Shown piece after piece: positions 1 to 6,154 of a DNA stretch of 10,455 nucleotides. Each line of letters begins with the position of its first letter. Positions within the stretch are counted from its first letter, which is position 1. The stretch covers positions 1 through 10,455 of the forward strand of contig CALVIQ010000026.1 of assembly GCA_944331815.1 (NCBI GenBank). The letters are read 5' to 3'. The notes under the pieces were generated by a model. The model did not search any database and was not told where the DNA came from. It saw only the letters and a program-made list of their open reading frames with translations. This stretch comes from an uncultured Bacilli bacterium (GTDB lineage Bacteria > Bacillota_I > Bacilli_A > RF39 > UBA660). A program made the position numbers and the translations under genes.

Positions 1-4
1 TATT

Positions 5-30
5 AAAAAACAAATAAATTACTTTATTTG
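5..30 (-). terminator. Intrinsic terminator of metK
   Basis: Read on the minus strand, an 8-bp perfect stem (CAAATAAA / TTTATTTG, loop GTAA) is followed by six T. The 5' arm lies in the last metK codons and overlaps the TAA stop, so termination is tight to the gene end. The stem is AT-only apart from the closing C-G pair, as expected for this genome. Confidence 0.8.
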
Positions 31-1098
31 TTCCCATGGTAAATTATCATAACCAAAATGACCATAACTTGCTATATCATAATAAATTGGTCTTAATAAA
101 TTTAATTCTTTTATAATGTTATCAACTGAAAAATCAAAATTATTTTTAACATAATCGTTTATTTCTTCTATACTTACTTTATTAGTATTAAATGTTTCAA
201 TATTAACACTAATAGGTTGTTCTAATCCAATAGCATAAGATACTTCTACTTCACATCTATCACATAAATTATGATAAACAATATTTTTAGCTACATATCT
301 TACATAATAAGCAGCACTTCTATCTACTTTAGATGGATCTTTACTACTAAAGCAACCACCACCGACTTTACCAACGCCACCGTATGTATCTACGACTATT
401 TTTCTTCCAGTTGTACCACTATCTCCAAATGGTCCACCAATTACAAAAGAACCACTTGTATTAATTAATATTTTAGTGTCTATCATTAATTCTTTAGGTA
501 TAACTTCATCAATTACATTTTCTTTTATATATTTTTCTAATTCTTCTTGAGTAACATCTTTTTTATGTTGTGATGAAACAATTATTGTATCAATTCTTTT
601 AGGAATATTATCTATATATTCTACTGTAACTTGAGCTTTACCATCTGGCATTAAAATAGAATTTTTATCTTTCTTTCTAACTAAAGCAAGTTGTTTTGTT
701 ATTTTATTAGCAAGTAAAATAGGCAAAGGCATAAATTCTTTAGTTTCATTAGTTGCATAACCAAACATTATTCCTTGATCTCCTGCACATATTTTCTTTT
801 TAGAAACAGCGTTATTAATTTCTTGTGATTGGCCACTAACTTTAACTAACACTTCAAAATCATCATCATATCCAATATCTTTAAGTACATCTTTAGCTAA
901 CTCTTCATAATCTAATTTTGCTTTTGTATTAGCTTCACCATATATTAAAATAAAATTATCTTTGATTGTTGCTTCTACAGCCATATGACTATTAATATCT
1001 TTCATTAAAGCCATATCTAATATTTTATCACTTATTTTGTCACATATTTTATCTGGGTGACCTTCTGTTACTGATTCACTAGTTATCAATTTTTTCAT
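19..1098 (-). CDS. metK: S-adenosylmethionine synthetase
   Basis: Cytosolic methionine adenosyltransferase, making SAM from ATP and methionine. The 359 residues are somewhat short for a bacterial MetK (usually about 380-400) but cover all three domains. Visible motifs are GHPDK (13-17, ATP and metal site), the AGDQGIMFGYA loop (105-115), DGKAQVT (152-158), the GGPFGDSGTTGRK block (221-233), DTYGG (237-241) and KDPSKVDRSAAY (253-264). Some near-invariant positions differ: Cys104 replaces Gly in the usual GAGDQG, and the usual HGGGAFSGKD reads VGGGCFSSKD (245-254), so the His is lost. The ATG has a perfect GGAGGT at 1106-1111. A SAM riboswitch and terminator lie just upstream, so expression should fall when SAM is plentiful. 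The family assignment is secure; whether the substitutions alter kinetics is unknown. Confidence 0.97.
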   Translation of the reverse strand: MKKLITSESVTEGHPDKICDKISDKILDMALMKDINSHMAVEATIKDNFILIYGEANTKAKLDYEELAKDVLKDIGYDDDFEVLVKVSGQSQEINNAVSKKKICAGDQGIMFGYATNETKEFMPLPILLANKITKQLALVRKKDKNSILMPDGKAQVTVEYIDNIPKRIDTIIVSSQHKKDVTQEELEKYIKENVIDEVIPKELMIDTKILINTSGSFVIGGPFGDSGTTGRKIVVDTYGGVGKVGGGCFSSKDPSKVDRSAAYYVRYVAKNIVYHNLCDRCEVEVSYAIGLEQPISVNIETFNTNKVSIEEINDYVKNNFDFSVDNIIKELNLLRPIYYDIASYGHFGYDNLPWEQIK

Positions 1099-1105
1099 TT
1101 AAATT

Positions 1106-1111
1106 ACCTCC
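1106..1111 (-). promoter_or_regulatory. metK ribosome binding site
   Basis: GGAGGT on the minus strand, seven bases before the metK ATG. It lies downstream of the riboswitch terminator, so the switch acts on transcription and not by masking this site. Confidence 0.8.
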
Positions 1112-1125
1112 AATTATATTATATG

Positions 1126-1151
1126 AAAAAAGACTCCATGAAAGAGTCTTT
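1126..1151 (-). terminator. metK: SAM riboswitch expression-platform terminator
   Basis: On the minus strand the stem AAAGACTC / GAGTCTTT (1144-1151 with 1129-1136) encloses a short loop and runs into a T tract (1126-1131). A competing antiterminator is visible: ATGAAAG (1154-1160), which includes most of the 3' strand of aptamer helix P1, is complementary to CTTTCAT (1138-1144) in the terminator loop and arm. When SAM holds P1 closed the terminator can form. Without SAM the antiterminator can form and metK is transcribed. Confidence 0.85.
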
Positions 1152-1154
1152 TTC

Positions 1155-1238
1155 TTTCATCGTTATTAGCTTTACCACCTAACCTAATAGGTTGGTATGA
1201 GTTCACTGAGCTAATTCTCTCCCTCATTCTTGATAAAA
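1155..1238 (-). ncRNA. SAM-I-type riboswitch aptamer (P4-less variant)
   Basis: Read on the minus strand. P1 pairs TTTTATC (1232-1238) with GATGAAA (1155-1161). J1/2 is AAGAA. P2 has outer arms TGAG/CTCA, a GGA/AGTGAA kink-turn-like internal loop and inner GAG/CTC. P3 has a CCAACC arm and a GGTT-A-GG arm. The P2 loop ATTAGC is complementary to GCTAAT after P3, which gives the family's pseudoknot. The order and conserved bases match SAM-I (TATCAAGA, GTGAA, CAACC, GATGA). The SAM-I P4 hairpin is missing: the pseudoknot strand runs almost directly into P1. Membership of the related SAM-I/IV group is possible. The aptamer starts at the base after the miaB stop. Confidence 0.88.
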
Positions 1239-2645
1239 TTATATTATTTCGCCATCCATACTCCATGTTTTAACTGAAGTTATTTTGACATTTACTATTT
1301 TTCCTAAATAACTACTATCTGCTTTGACATTTACTAATTTCATAGTATCAGTATATCCTTTTAAATAACTACTATTTTTACTACTATAATCTTCTAATAA
1401 AACAGGAACTATTTTATTTAAGTATTTATCATTATTTTCTTTAGAATATTTATTTACTAAATTATTTAATGTTTGTAATCTTTCTTCCTTTTCTTCTAAA
1501 GATATATCATCTTTCATGCGACAAGCAGGTGTTCCAATACGAGGAGAAAAGATAAAAGTAAATGCTCCATCATATTTACAAATATTTACTACATCTAATG
1601 TATCTAAAAAGTCTTCTTTAGTTTCATTTGGAAAACCTACTATAATATCGGTTGTAATTGAACAATTAGGTATTTTAGATTTTAATTTATTATATAAAGT
1701 TAGATATTCTTCTTTTGTATATCTTCTACCCATTAATTTTAATATTTTATCAGAACCTGATTGTAAAGGTAAATGAATATAAGGCATAATATTTTTATAT
1801 TTACTTATTATATCAATCATGTCATCATTAAAATCCCAGGGATGACTAGTTACAAATCTAACTCTTTCAATATTAGTTTTAGCTACATCTTCTAATAAAT
1901 TAGCCATATTATAATCGATATCTAAATCTTTACCATAAGCATTAACATTTTGACCTAATAATGTTACTTCTTTATAGCCATCTTTAATCAATTCATTTAC
2001 CTCATCAATTATATATTTAGGTAATCTACTTCTTTGTTTTCCTCTAGTATAAGGTACTATACAATAAGTACAAAATTTATCACAACCATACATAATATTA
2101 ACCCAAGCTTTATATTTACTATCTCTTTTAACTGGAATATTTTCAATAACATCACCTTCAATAGAAAATACATCAATTTCTTGTTTATTTTTTGATTTTT
2201 CTATTATGTTAGGTAAATCATAAATATTATGAGTACCAAAAACAAAATCAATCCATTTATATTTATTTAGTATTTCATCTACTATTACTTCTTCTTGAGC
2301 CATACAGCCACCGAAACCAACCATAACTTCTTTAGATTGTTTCATATGTTTAATTCTACCTAATAAGCCAAATACTTTATTATGAGCATTTTCTCTTATT
2401 GCACATGTATTTAAAATAATTAAATTAGCATCTTCCATATTATCGGTAGCAGTATATCCCATATCTTCTAATATTGCTTTTATATTTTCAGAATCATGTT
2501 CATTCATTTGACAACCATAAGTCTTAACAAAATATTTTTTGTTTAACCCTAATGTTTTTTGTTCTTCAGTTATTTTATAGTTATCTAAAATTTCAACTTT
2601 TTCTTTTGTTCTTCTTCTTGCATCATTTAAATTTGGTAGATTCAT
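1239..2645 (-). CDS. miaB: tRNA-2-methylthio-N6-dimethylallyladenosine synthase
   Basis: Radical-SAM methylthiotransferase that adds the 2-methylthio group to i6A37 of tRNAs reading U-starting codons, using SAM and two [4Fe-4S] clusters. Numbered from the preferred ATG at 2645 (468 aa, normal length), the N-terminal cluster cysteines are C45 (TYGCQMNEHDS), C81 (LNTCAIREN) and C114 (GFGGCMAQEE). The radical-SAM triad is C188, C192 and C195 (GCDKFCTYC), followed by VPYTRGKQRSR. A C-terminal TRAM-like domain for tRNA binding covers about the last 65 residues. An in-frame GTG at 2654 would add three residues, but AGGAAG (2654-2659) leaves it no spacing and suits the ATG. A promoter lies just upstream. 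The insertion sequence sits immediately beyond that promoter and spares it. Confidence 0.96.
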   Translation of the reverse strand: MNLPNLNDARRRTKEKVEILDNYKITEEQKTLGLNKKYFVKTYGCQMNEHDSENIKAILEDMGYTATDNMEDANLIILNTCAIRENAHNKVFGLLGRIKHMKQSKEVMVGFGGCMAQEEVIVDEILNKYKWIDFVFGTHNIYDLPNIIEKSKNKQEIDVFSIEGDVIENIPVKRDSKYKAWVNIMYGCDKFCTYCIVPYTRGKQRSRLPKYIIDEVNELIKDGYKEVTLLGQNVNAYGKDLDIDYNMANLLEDVAKTNIERVRFVTSHPWDFNDDMIDIISKYKNIMPYIHLPLQSGSDKILKLMGRRYTKEEYLTLYNKLKSKIPNCSITTDIIVGFPNETKEDFLDTLDVVNICKYDGAFTFIFSPRIGTPACRMKDDISLEEKEERLQTLNNLVNKYSKENNDKYLNKIVPVLLEDYSSKNSSYLKGYTDTMKLVNVKADSSYLGKIVNVKITSVKTWSMDGEII

Positions 2646-2667
2646 TAAAACCACTTCCTAGGTATAA

Positions 2668-2696
2668 ATAATATCATATTTAATAAATTATTTCAA
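2668..2696 (-). promoter_or_regulatory. Sigma-A-type promoter of miaB
   Basis: TTGAAA (2691-2696), a 17-bp spacer and TATTAT (2668-2673) on the minus strand. The -35 box is only 3 bp from the left 28-bp direct repeat of the insertion sequence, so the element entered directly upstream of an intact promoter. Confidence 0.7.
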
Positions 2697-2699
2697 GAA

Positions 2700-2727
2700 A
2701 AAAATTGTAACTAAGTACAATTTAAAT
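2700..2727. repeat. 28-bp direct repeat, left copy (target duplication containing a hairpin)
   Basis: Identical base for base to 3923-3950. It contains a perfect 8-bp inverted repeat (AAATTGTA at 2702-2709, TACAATTT at 2716-2723, 6-nt loop). On the minus strand the stem runs into a run of seven T (2698-2704, partly inside the stem), which makes it terminator-like. It is read as the duplicated target of the IS that starts at 2728. Confidence 0.9.
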
Positions 2728-2753
2728 GTAGTGATACAATTGATGTGAAACAA
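2728..2753 (+). repeat. Left terminal inverted repeat of the IS
   Basis: 26 bp, tip GTAGTG, inner part TGATGTGAAACAA (2741-2753) perfectly matched by the right end. A related site AATTGAGTTGAAACAA lies 48 bp further in (2786-2801) and differs from 2738-2753 at two of 16 positions, which suggests two transposase-binding sites per end. Confidence 0.85.
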
Positions 2754-2766
2754 TTTATATATAAAA

Positions 2767-2831
2767 ATAGTGATTCAAGTAGTATAATTGAGTTGAAACA
2801 AATAATCATACGAAAGGACTTGAATCACTAT
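2767..2831 (+). promoter_or_regulatory. Hairpin over the transposase start with a -10 box in its loop
   Basis: Perfect 14-bp inverted repeat: arm 2767-2780 pairs with 2818-2831, which includes the first two bases of the ATG and the last base of the AAAGGA ribosome binding site (2813-2818). A TATAAT box lies in the loop (2783-2788), so a transcript started there (about 2795) would lack the 5' arm and be translatable. Transcripts entering from outside would carry both arms. I infer protection against read-through expression of transposase, as in IS10 and IS200. No good -35 box is visible. Confidence 0.65.
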
Positions 2832-3834
2832 GAATATGATACACGAAAACAAAAGAAAAAGCGATAGTTATTTACCTCATGAACTAAAAACTAGATATTA
2901 TGCTGTTTTATCTTACAAAAATGGTAACAAAGCAACATATGTATGTAGAAAATATCATATATCAAAAGCTTCTTTATCTCGTTGGAATAGAAAATTTGAT
3001 GGGACTAAAGACTCATTAATTGATAAATCTCATAGACCTAATACACCTCATCCTAATGCCCATACTGAGTTGGAATTAAAATGGATAAATGACTATATTA
3101 GACGAAATCCTCATATCACTTTATGTGAATTATGGTATAAATTAAAATTAAATAAAGGTTATTCTAGGCATCCTGTTAGTTTGTATAGAGTTCTAAAAAG
3201 AATTGGCTTTTATAATAAAATAAATATTAAAAATACTTCTAAATATATACCTAAACATTATGATACTCCCAAAGATATCGGTGACAAATGGCAAATAGAT
3301 GTTAAATTTGTCCCTAAAGAATGCAAATCTGATAATTTACCTTTTGACAAAAAGTATTATCAATATACTTGTATTGATGAAGCTTCCCGTGAAAGATTTA
3401 TATATCACTATGAAGAACATACACCAGCTAATACTGTTGATTTTATACATAGATGTTTCTTATTTTATGAATATAAACCAAAAGAAATACAAACTGATAA
3501 TGGTACTGAATTTACTTGGAATCAAGATAAAATGAAGGTTATTCATCCAATGGATAAATTATGTATTGAAGAAAACATATATCACCACAAAATTAGACCT
3601 AGAACACCTAGACATAATGGAAAAGTTGAAAGATCTCATAGAAATGATAATGAAAGATTTTATAATTATTTAAAATTTTATTCTTTAGAGGATTTAAGGT
3701 ATCAAGCAAAATTATATTTAAAAAGATCTAATAATATTCCTATGGCTGTTTTAAATTATAAAACACCTAATGAATGTAGAAAAATTTTAGAAGCTAACGC
3801 TTCTACTGCTAGTAAAAACATTTTATTAAAATAA
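2830..3834 (+). CDS. DDE transposase of the insertion sequence (rve/IS481-like)
   Basis: 334-residue transposase that cuts and joins the element ends. An N-terminal helix-turn-helix region spans about 20-57 (YVCRKYHISKASLSRW), then a linker region to about 150. The RNase-H-fold catalytic core follows, with D157 (WQIDVKF), D223 (QTDNGTEF) and E267 (HNGKVERSH) as the probable DDE triad. The TPRHNGKVERSHR signature is typical of IS481/IS3-type integrase-like transposases and unlike IS30. It starts at ATG 2830 with AAAGGA 11 bases upstream; an alternative ATG lies two codons in. The frame is intact from start to TAA and codon use matches the host, so there is no sign of decay. It is convergent with the RNase J gene and separated from it by its own terminator. 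Confidence 0.92.
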   Translation: MNMIHENKRKSDSYLPHELKTRYYAVLSYKNGNKATYVCRKYHISKASLSRWNRKFDGTKDSLIDKSHRPNTPHPNAHTELELKWINDYIRRNPHITLCELWYKLKLNKGYSRHPVSLYRVLKRIGFYNKINIKNTSKYIPKHYDTPKDIGDKWQIDVKFVPKECKSDNLPFDKKYYQYTCIDEASRERFIYHYEEHTPANTVDFIHRCFLFYEYKPKEIQTDNGTEFTWNQDKMKVIHPMDKLCIEENIYHHKIRPRTPRHNGKVERSHRNDNERFYNYLKFYSLEDLRYQAKLYLKRSNNIPMAVLNYKTPNECRKILEANASTASKNILLK

Positions 3835-3857
3835 AATATTTTTACTACCTAACAAAA

Positions 3858-3886
3858 AAATTAACTCAATTATTGAATTAATTTTT
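3858..3886 (+). terminator. Terminator of the transposase gene
   Basis: AAATTAA pairs with TTAATTT, with an inner TCAA/TTGA helix after one C-A mismatch and a 3-nt loop, then a short T run. It lies 23 bases after the stop. Its inner part (3863-3873) is also the reverse complement of the left subterminal site ATAATTGAGTT (2784-2794), so it may double as a transposase-binding site. Confidence 0.6.
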
Positions 3887-3896
3887 ATTGAAATTT

Positions 3897-3922
3897 TTGT
3901 TTCACATCATTGACAATTATAC
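3897..3922 (-). repeat. Right terminal inverted repeat of the IS
   Basis: The reverse complement begins GTATAATTG and ends TGATGTGAAACAA. It matches the left end at 18 of 26 positions, with a perfect 13-base inner block. It ends exactly where the right direct repeat begins. Confidence 0.85.
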
Positions 3923-3950
3923 AAAAATTGTAACTAAGTACAATTTAAAT
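3923..3950. repeat. 28-bp direct repeat, right copy (terminator of the RNase J gene)
   Basis: Identical to 2700-2727. The hairpin arms are at 3925-3932 and 3939-3946. On the minus strand it supplies the last codon and the TAA stop of the RNase J gene, followed by the stem and a short T run, so it is probably that gene's own terminator. This copy marks the original location, and the left copy is then the duplicate stranded beside the miaB promoter. Confidence 0.9.
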
Positions 3951-5579
3951 TTCTTGAATCATAATTAAAATTATTGGTTTTGATTCTGTTTGCCCGTAAA
4001 AATAATTACCTACTTTATCTCTTATTTCATTTTTAGTTTTACCATAATCAATATAAGATACTTTAGTATTATTTTTAATTATTTCTAAAGACATATTTTG
4101 AGCTTCTTTAATTAAATCGATATTTTCTTTAACATAAACAAAACCTTTAGTTACAATTTGTGGACCTGATAAAATTTGTTTAGTAGCTTTATCGACGATA
4201 GCTAAAATTAAAACAATTCCGTTTTCCCCTAACATTTCACGATCTTTGATAACTAAATCACCAACATCACCTAATGTTTTACCATCTATTAAAATATCGT
4301 CTACCTTAACAAATTCTTTATCATCAGTTAAATTACCATTAACAAAAGTAGCAACTTCACCGTTTAATTTAAGAATAATATTTTCATCTTTCATACCCAT
4401 TTGTTTAGCAACTTCACTATTAGCAACTTGATGTCTATATTCTCCATTAACTGGAAAATAATATTTAGGTTGTAATAAATTTAACATTAACATCAAATCT
4501 TCACTTGAAGCATGTAATGAATTGAATTGTTTACTTGACATTGTAATTAAATTACATCCTTTTTTAGCTATATCATCAAATACCATAGTTGCACTTTTTT
4601 CCATACCGTCATAAACAGGTGAAGCAAAAATAATAGTATCATCTTCTGTTAAAGTTATAAATTTATCATAGCCTTTAACAATTCTTTTAATATTAGAAAA
4701 AGGTTTTTCTCTTTCATCAGATACAATTATAATTGAATCTTTTTCTAAATGATGAATATTACCGATTCTTGATTTATCAAAATTAATGTAACCATTATTA
4801 ATTGAATTAATTAAAGTATTTTCTAATCTTTTGCCTAAAATAACAACTTTTTTATTAGCTTCAGTTATAACATTTAATAATTCTTGAATTCTAAATATTT
4901 GACCTTGTAATATATTAATTAAGATTCTATTTTTAGAGCTATTAATAATTTCTCTTAAATAACTATAACTTCTATGTTTTGGAGATGTATAACCTATTTT
5001 ATCGGCATATAATGATTCACTTAATAAACATAATACACCTTGTTTTCCAACATAAGCAAGTTTACCAATATCTGTTTTATAATTTCCTTGCATAGCAGAA
5101 TCAAAAACAAAGTTACCAGTATAAAATATTGCTCCATCTTTTGTATATAATACATATCCTACTGCATCTGGTACAGAATGCGATAAGCTAATAGGGAAAA
5201 TATAATTCTTACCTACTTTAATTTTTTTATGTGGTTGAATTTCTACTAAATCCGCTTTTAACTTTTCTTGTTTTAATTCTTCTTTTAATAAATCTAAAGT
5301 AAATTTAGTTCCATATATTTTAATATTAGGTAAATCATAAAGTATATCAGGAATTGCTCCTATTTGTTCATCATGACCATGAGATAAAAATATACCTTGA
5401 ATTTTATTTTTATTTTTAATTAAATAATCATAATTAGGAATTATATAATCAACACCTAACATTTTATCATCAGCATATTTCAATCCAGCTTCAAATATAT
5501 ATAATTCATCATCAACATTAACGACATACATATTTTTACCTATTTCATTTAAACCACCTAAAGCAAAAATTTTAATCAT
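3945..5579 (-). CDS. Ribonuclease J paralogue with degenerate active site (RNase J2-like)
   Basis: 544 residues with the full RNase J layout: metallo-beta-lactamase (MBL) fold, inserted beta-CASP domain (about 210-350), MBL return and C-terminal domain (about 445-544). RNase J degrades and matures mRNA and rRNA by 5'-exo and endo cleavage, often as J1/J2 pairs. Recognisable blocks are GGLNEIGKNMYVV (8-20), SHGHDEQIGAIP (66-77), SHSVPDAVG (133-141) and HASSED (366-371). Residues that normally bind zinc or act in catalysis are replaced: Glu30 in DAG, Gln72 in HxHxDH, Asn156 in TGDF, and Asn388 in VHGEYR. H67, H69 and H134 remain. It is probably a weakly active or structural partner of another RNase J. 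The ATG follows GGAGG with eight intervening bases. The stop codon lies inside the IS target duplication. Confidence 0.93.
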   Translation of the reverse strand: MIKIFALGGLNEIGKNMYVVNVDDELYIFEAGLKYADDKMLGVDYIIPNYDYLIKNKNKIQGIFLSHGHDEQIGAIPDILYDLPNIKIYGTKFTLDLLKEELKQEKLKADLVEIQPHKKIKVGKNYIFPISLSHSVPDAVGYVLYTKDGAIFYTGNFVFDSAMQGNYKTDIGKLAYVGKQGVLCLLSESLYADKIGYTSPKHRSYSYLREIINSSKNRILINILQGQIFRIQELLNVITEANKKVVILGKRLENTLINSINNGYINFDKSRIGNIHHLEKDSIIIVSDEREKPFSNIKRIVKGYDKFITLTEDDTIIFASPVYDGMEKSATMVFDDIAKKGCNLITMSSKQFNSLHASSEDLMLMLNLLQPKYYFPVNGEYRHQVANSEVAKQMGMKDENIILKLNGEVATFVNGNLTDDKEFVKVDDILIDGKTLGDVGDLVIKDREMLGENGIVLILAIVDKATKQILSGPQIVTKGFVYVKENIDLIKEAQNMSLEIIKNNTKVSYIDYGKTKNEIRDKVGNYFYGQTESKPIILIMIQEI

Positions 5580-5599
5580 TTAATAACCTCCTTTCATAT

Positions 5600-5640
5600 A
5601 AAAAGACTAATTAATTATATCAAAAAATAACAAATTAGTC
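5600..5640 (-). terminator. Terminator after the 139-aa gene
   Basis: GACTAATT (5633-5640) pairs with AATTAGTC (5605-5612), with a 20-nt loop and five T after the 3' arm on the minus strand. The 5' arm overlaps the TAA of the upstream gene. The loop contains the likely -10 box for the RNase J gene. Confidence 0.6.
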
Positions 5641-5642
5641 TA
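5614..5642 (-). promoter_or_regulatory. Probable promoter of the RNase J gene
   Basis: TAGACT (5637-5642), a 17-bp spacer and TATAAT (5614-5619) on the minus strand. The -10 box is perfect and the -35 box matches four of six consensus bases. It overlaps the end of the upstream gene and sits inside its terminator hairpin. Confidence 0.5.
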
Positions 5643-6054
5643 GTTTTAACACTTTAACTTTTTCATCTTCTTTTTTATTTATATCACTTATTGCTTTCCT
5701 AGCTAATCTTAATGACATAAAAGTTTTAATATATTTAGAAGAATAATTTGATAATGGTTCAAAATTAATATAACCGTCATTAGTTTCTATAGCCAAATTT
5801 GGATTTTCACAACTAACTTCATAATCCTCTAATGATGAAGTTATAGGTTGATAAATTTTGTTATCAAACAAATTCATATAACCTATTACTTTATTTTCAC
5901 AATCAGTAACTACCATAAATATTGATTTTTCTTTTTTTATATCAAAATGGTGAATTATACTACTACTTCTATATATACCACCATACACATATTCTAATGT
6001 TTCATCTACATAATCTGCTATGTATAATTTATTTAAAGGTATCTTCTCAAACAT
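5635..6054 (-). CDS. Unrecognised 139-residue protein
   Basis: I do not recognise this family. The ATG has AAGGAAA (6061-6067) six bases upstream and a convincing promoter, and the frame ends in TAA at a terminator, so it is a real single-gene unit. There is no signal peptide, membrane segment or cysteine motif (only two Cys, at 52 and 82). The middle alternates short hydrophobic runs such as SIFMVVTDCENKVIGYMNLF (44-63), suggesting beta strands. Residues 112-121 (FMSLRLARKA) look helical and the C-terminus is Lys/Asp/Glu-rich. It lies between ylmC and the RNase J gene. Function unknown; probably a soluble cytoplasmic protein. Confidence 0.8.
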   Translation of the reverse strand: MFEKIPLNKLYIADYVDETLEYVYGGIYRSSSIIHHFDIKKEKSIFMVVTDCENKVIGYMNLFDNKIYQPITSSLEDYEVSCENPNLAIETNDGYINFEPLSNYSSKYIKTFMSLRLARKAISDINKKEDEKVKVLKLD

Positions 6055-6089
6055 AATAATTTTCCTTTCTTTTTTGAGGGGGGACTTTC

Positions 6090-6119
6090 AGTATATCACA
6101 TAAAAAAAATAAGAGTCAA
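6090..6119 (-). promoter_or_regulatory. Extended -10 promoter of the 139-aa gene
   Basis: TTGACT (6114-6119), an 18-bp spacer and TATACT (6090-6095) on the minus strand, with TG one base before the -10 box (TGATATACT). This is the best sigma-A-type promoter in the window. The -35 box lies in the 3' arm of the ylmC terminator. Transcription would start near 6083-6086, next to a run of six C. Confidence 0.75.
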
Positions 6120-6154
6120 CAAAATTGGTACAATTTACCATTTTATTGACACTC
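6102..6154 (-). terminator. Terminator after ylmC
   Basis: Long hairpin on the minus strand: GAG/CTC and TCAA/TTGA at the base, AAAAT/ATTTT, then GGTA/TACC around a 5-nt loop, with small bulges. It is followed by a TTATTTTTTTT tail (6102-6112). The 5' arm uses the last three ylmC codons (GAG TGT CAA). It should end the aminopeptidase-sigG-ylmC transcript. Confidence 0.75.

Larger units (their letters stand above)
2728..3922 (+). mobile_element. Complete insertion sequence, 1195 bp, single DDE transposase
   Basis: Both ends carry 26-bp terminal inverted repeats (2728-2753 and 3897-3922) that match at 18 of 26 positions. They start GTA at the tip and are perfect over the inner 12 bases GATGTGAAACAA (13 including the preceding T when aligned to the tip). 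The tips abut exactly the 28-bp direct repeats on either side. The element holds one transposase gene, a 14-bp hairpin over its start and a terminator after it. Gene and ends look intact, so it may still be mobile or have arrived recently. The transposase is of the rve/IS481-IS3 superfamily type. Long target duplications recall IS1202 (27 bp, as I remember) and hairpin duplication recalls IS1630 of the IS30 family. Exact family unresolved. Confidence 0.9.

Noticed and set aside
271..468. Plus-strand open frame opposite metK, and similar frames opposite miaB, the RNase J gene and the repeat protein
   Set aside because: Low-complexity translations, no ribosome binding sites, and fully covered by well-supported minus-strand genes.
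1238..1243. TATAAT as a metK promoter between miaB and the riboswitch
   Set aside because: No -35 box at the right distance, and the start would fall inside P1 of the aptamer and disable it.
2646..2654. GTG start for miaB, adding three residues
   Set aside because: The AGGAAG motif abuts the GTG with no spacing, but is well placed for the ATG at 2645.
3299..3535. Second plus-strand frame inside the transposase gene
   Set aside because: It lies inside the catalytic core in another frame and lacks a ribosome binding site or family features; no frameshifting signal seen.
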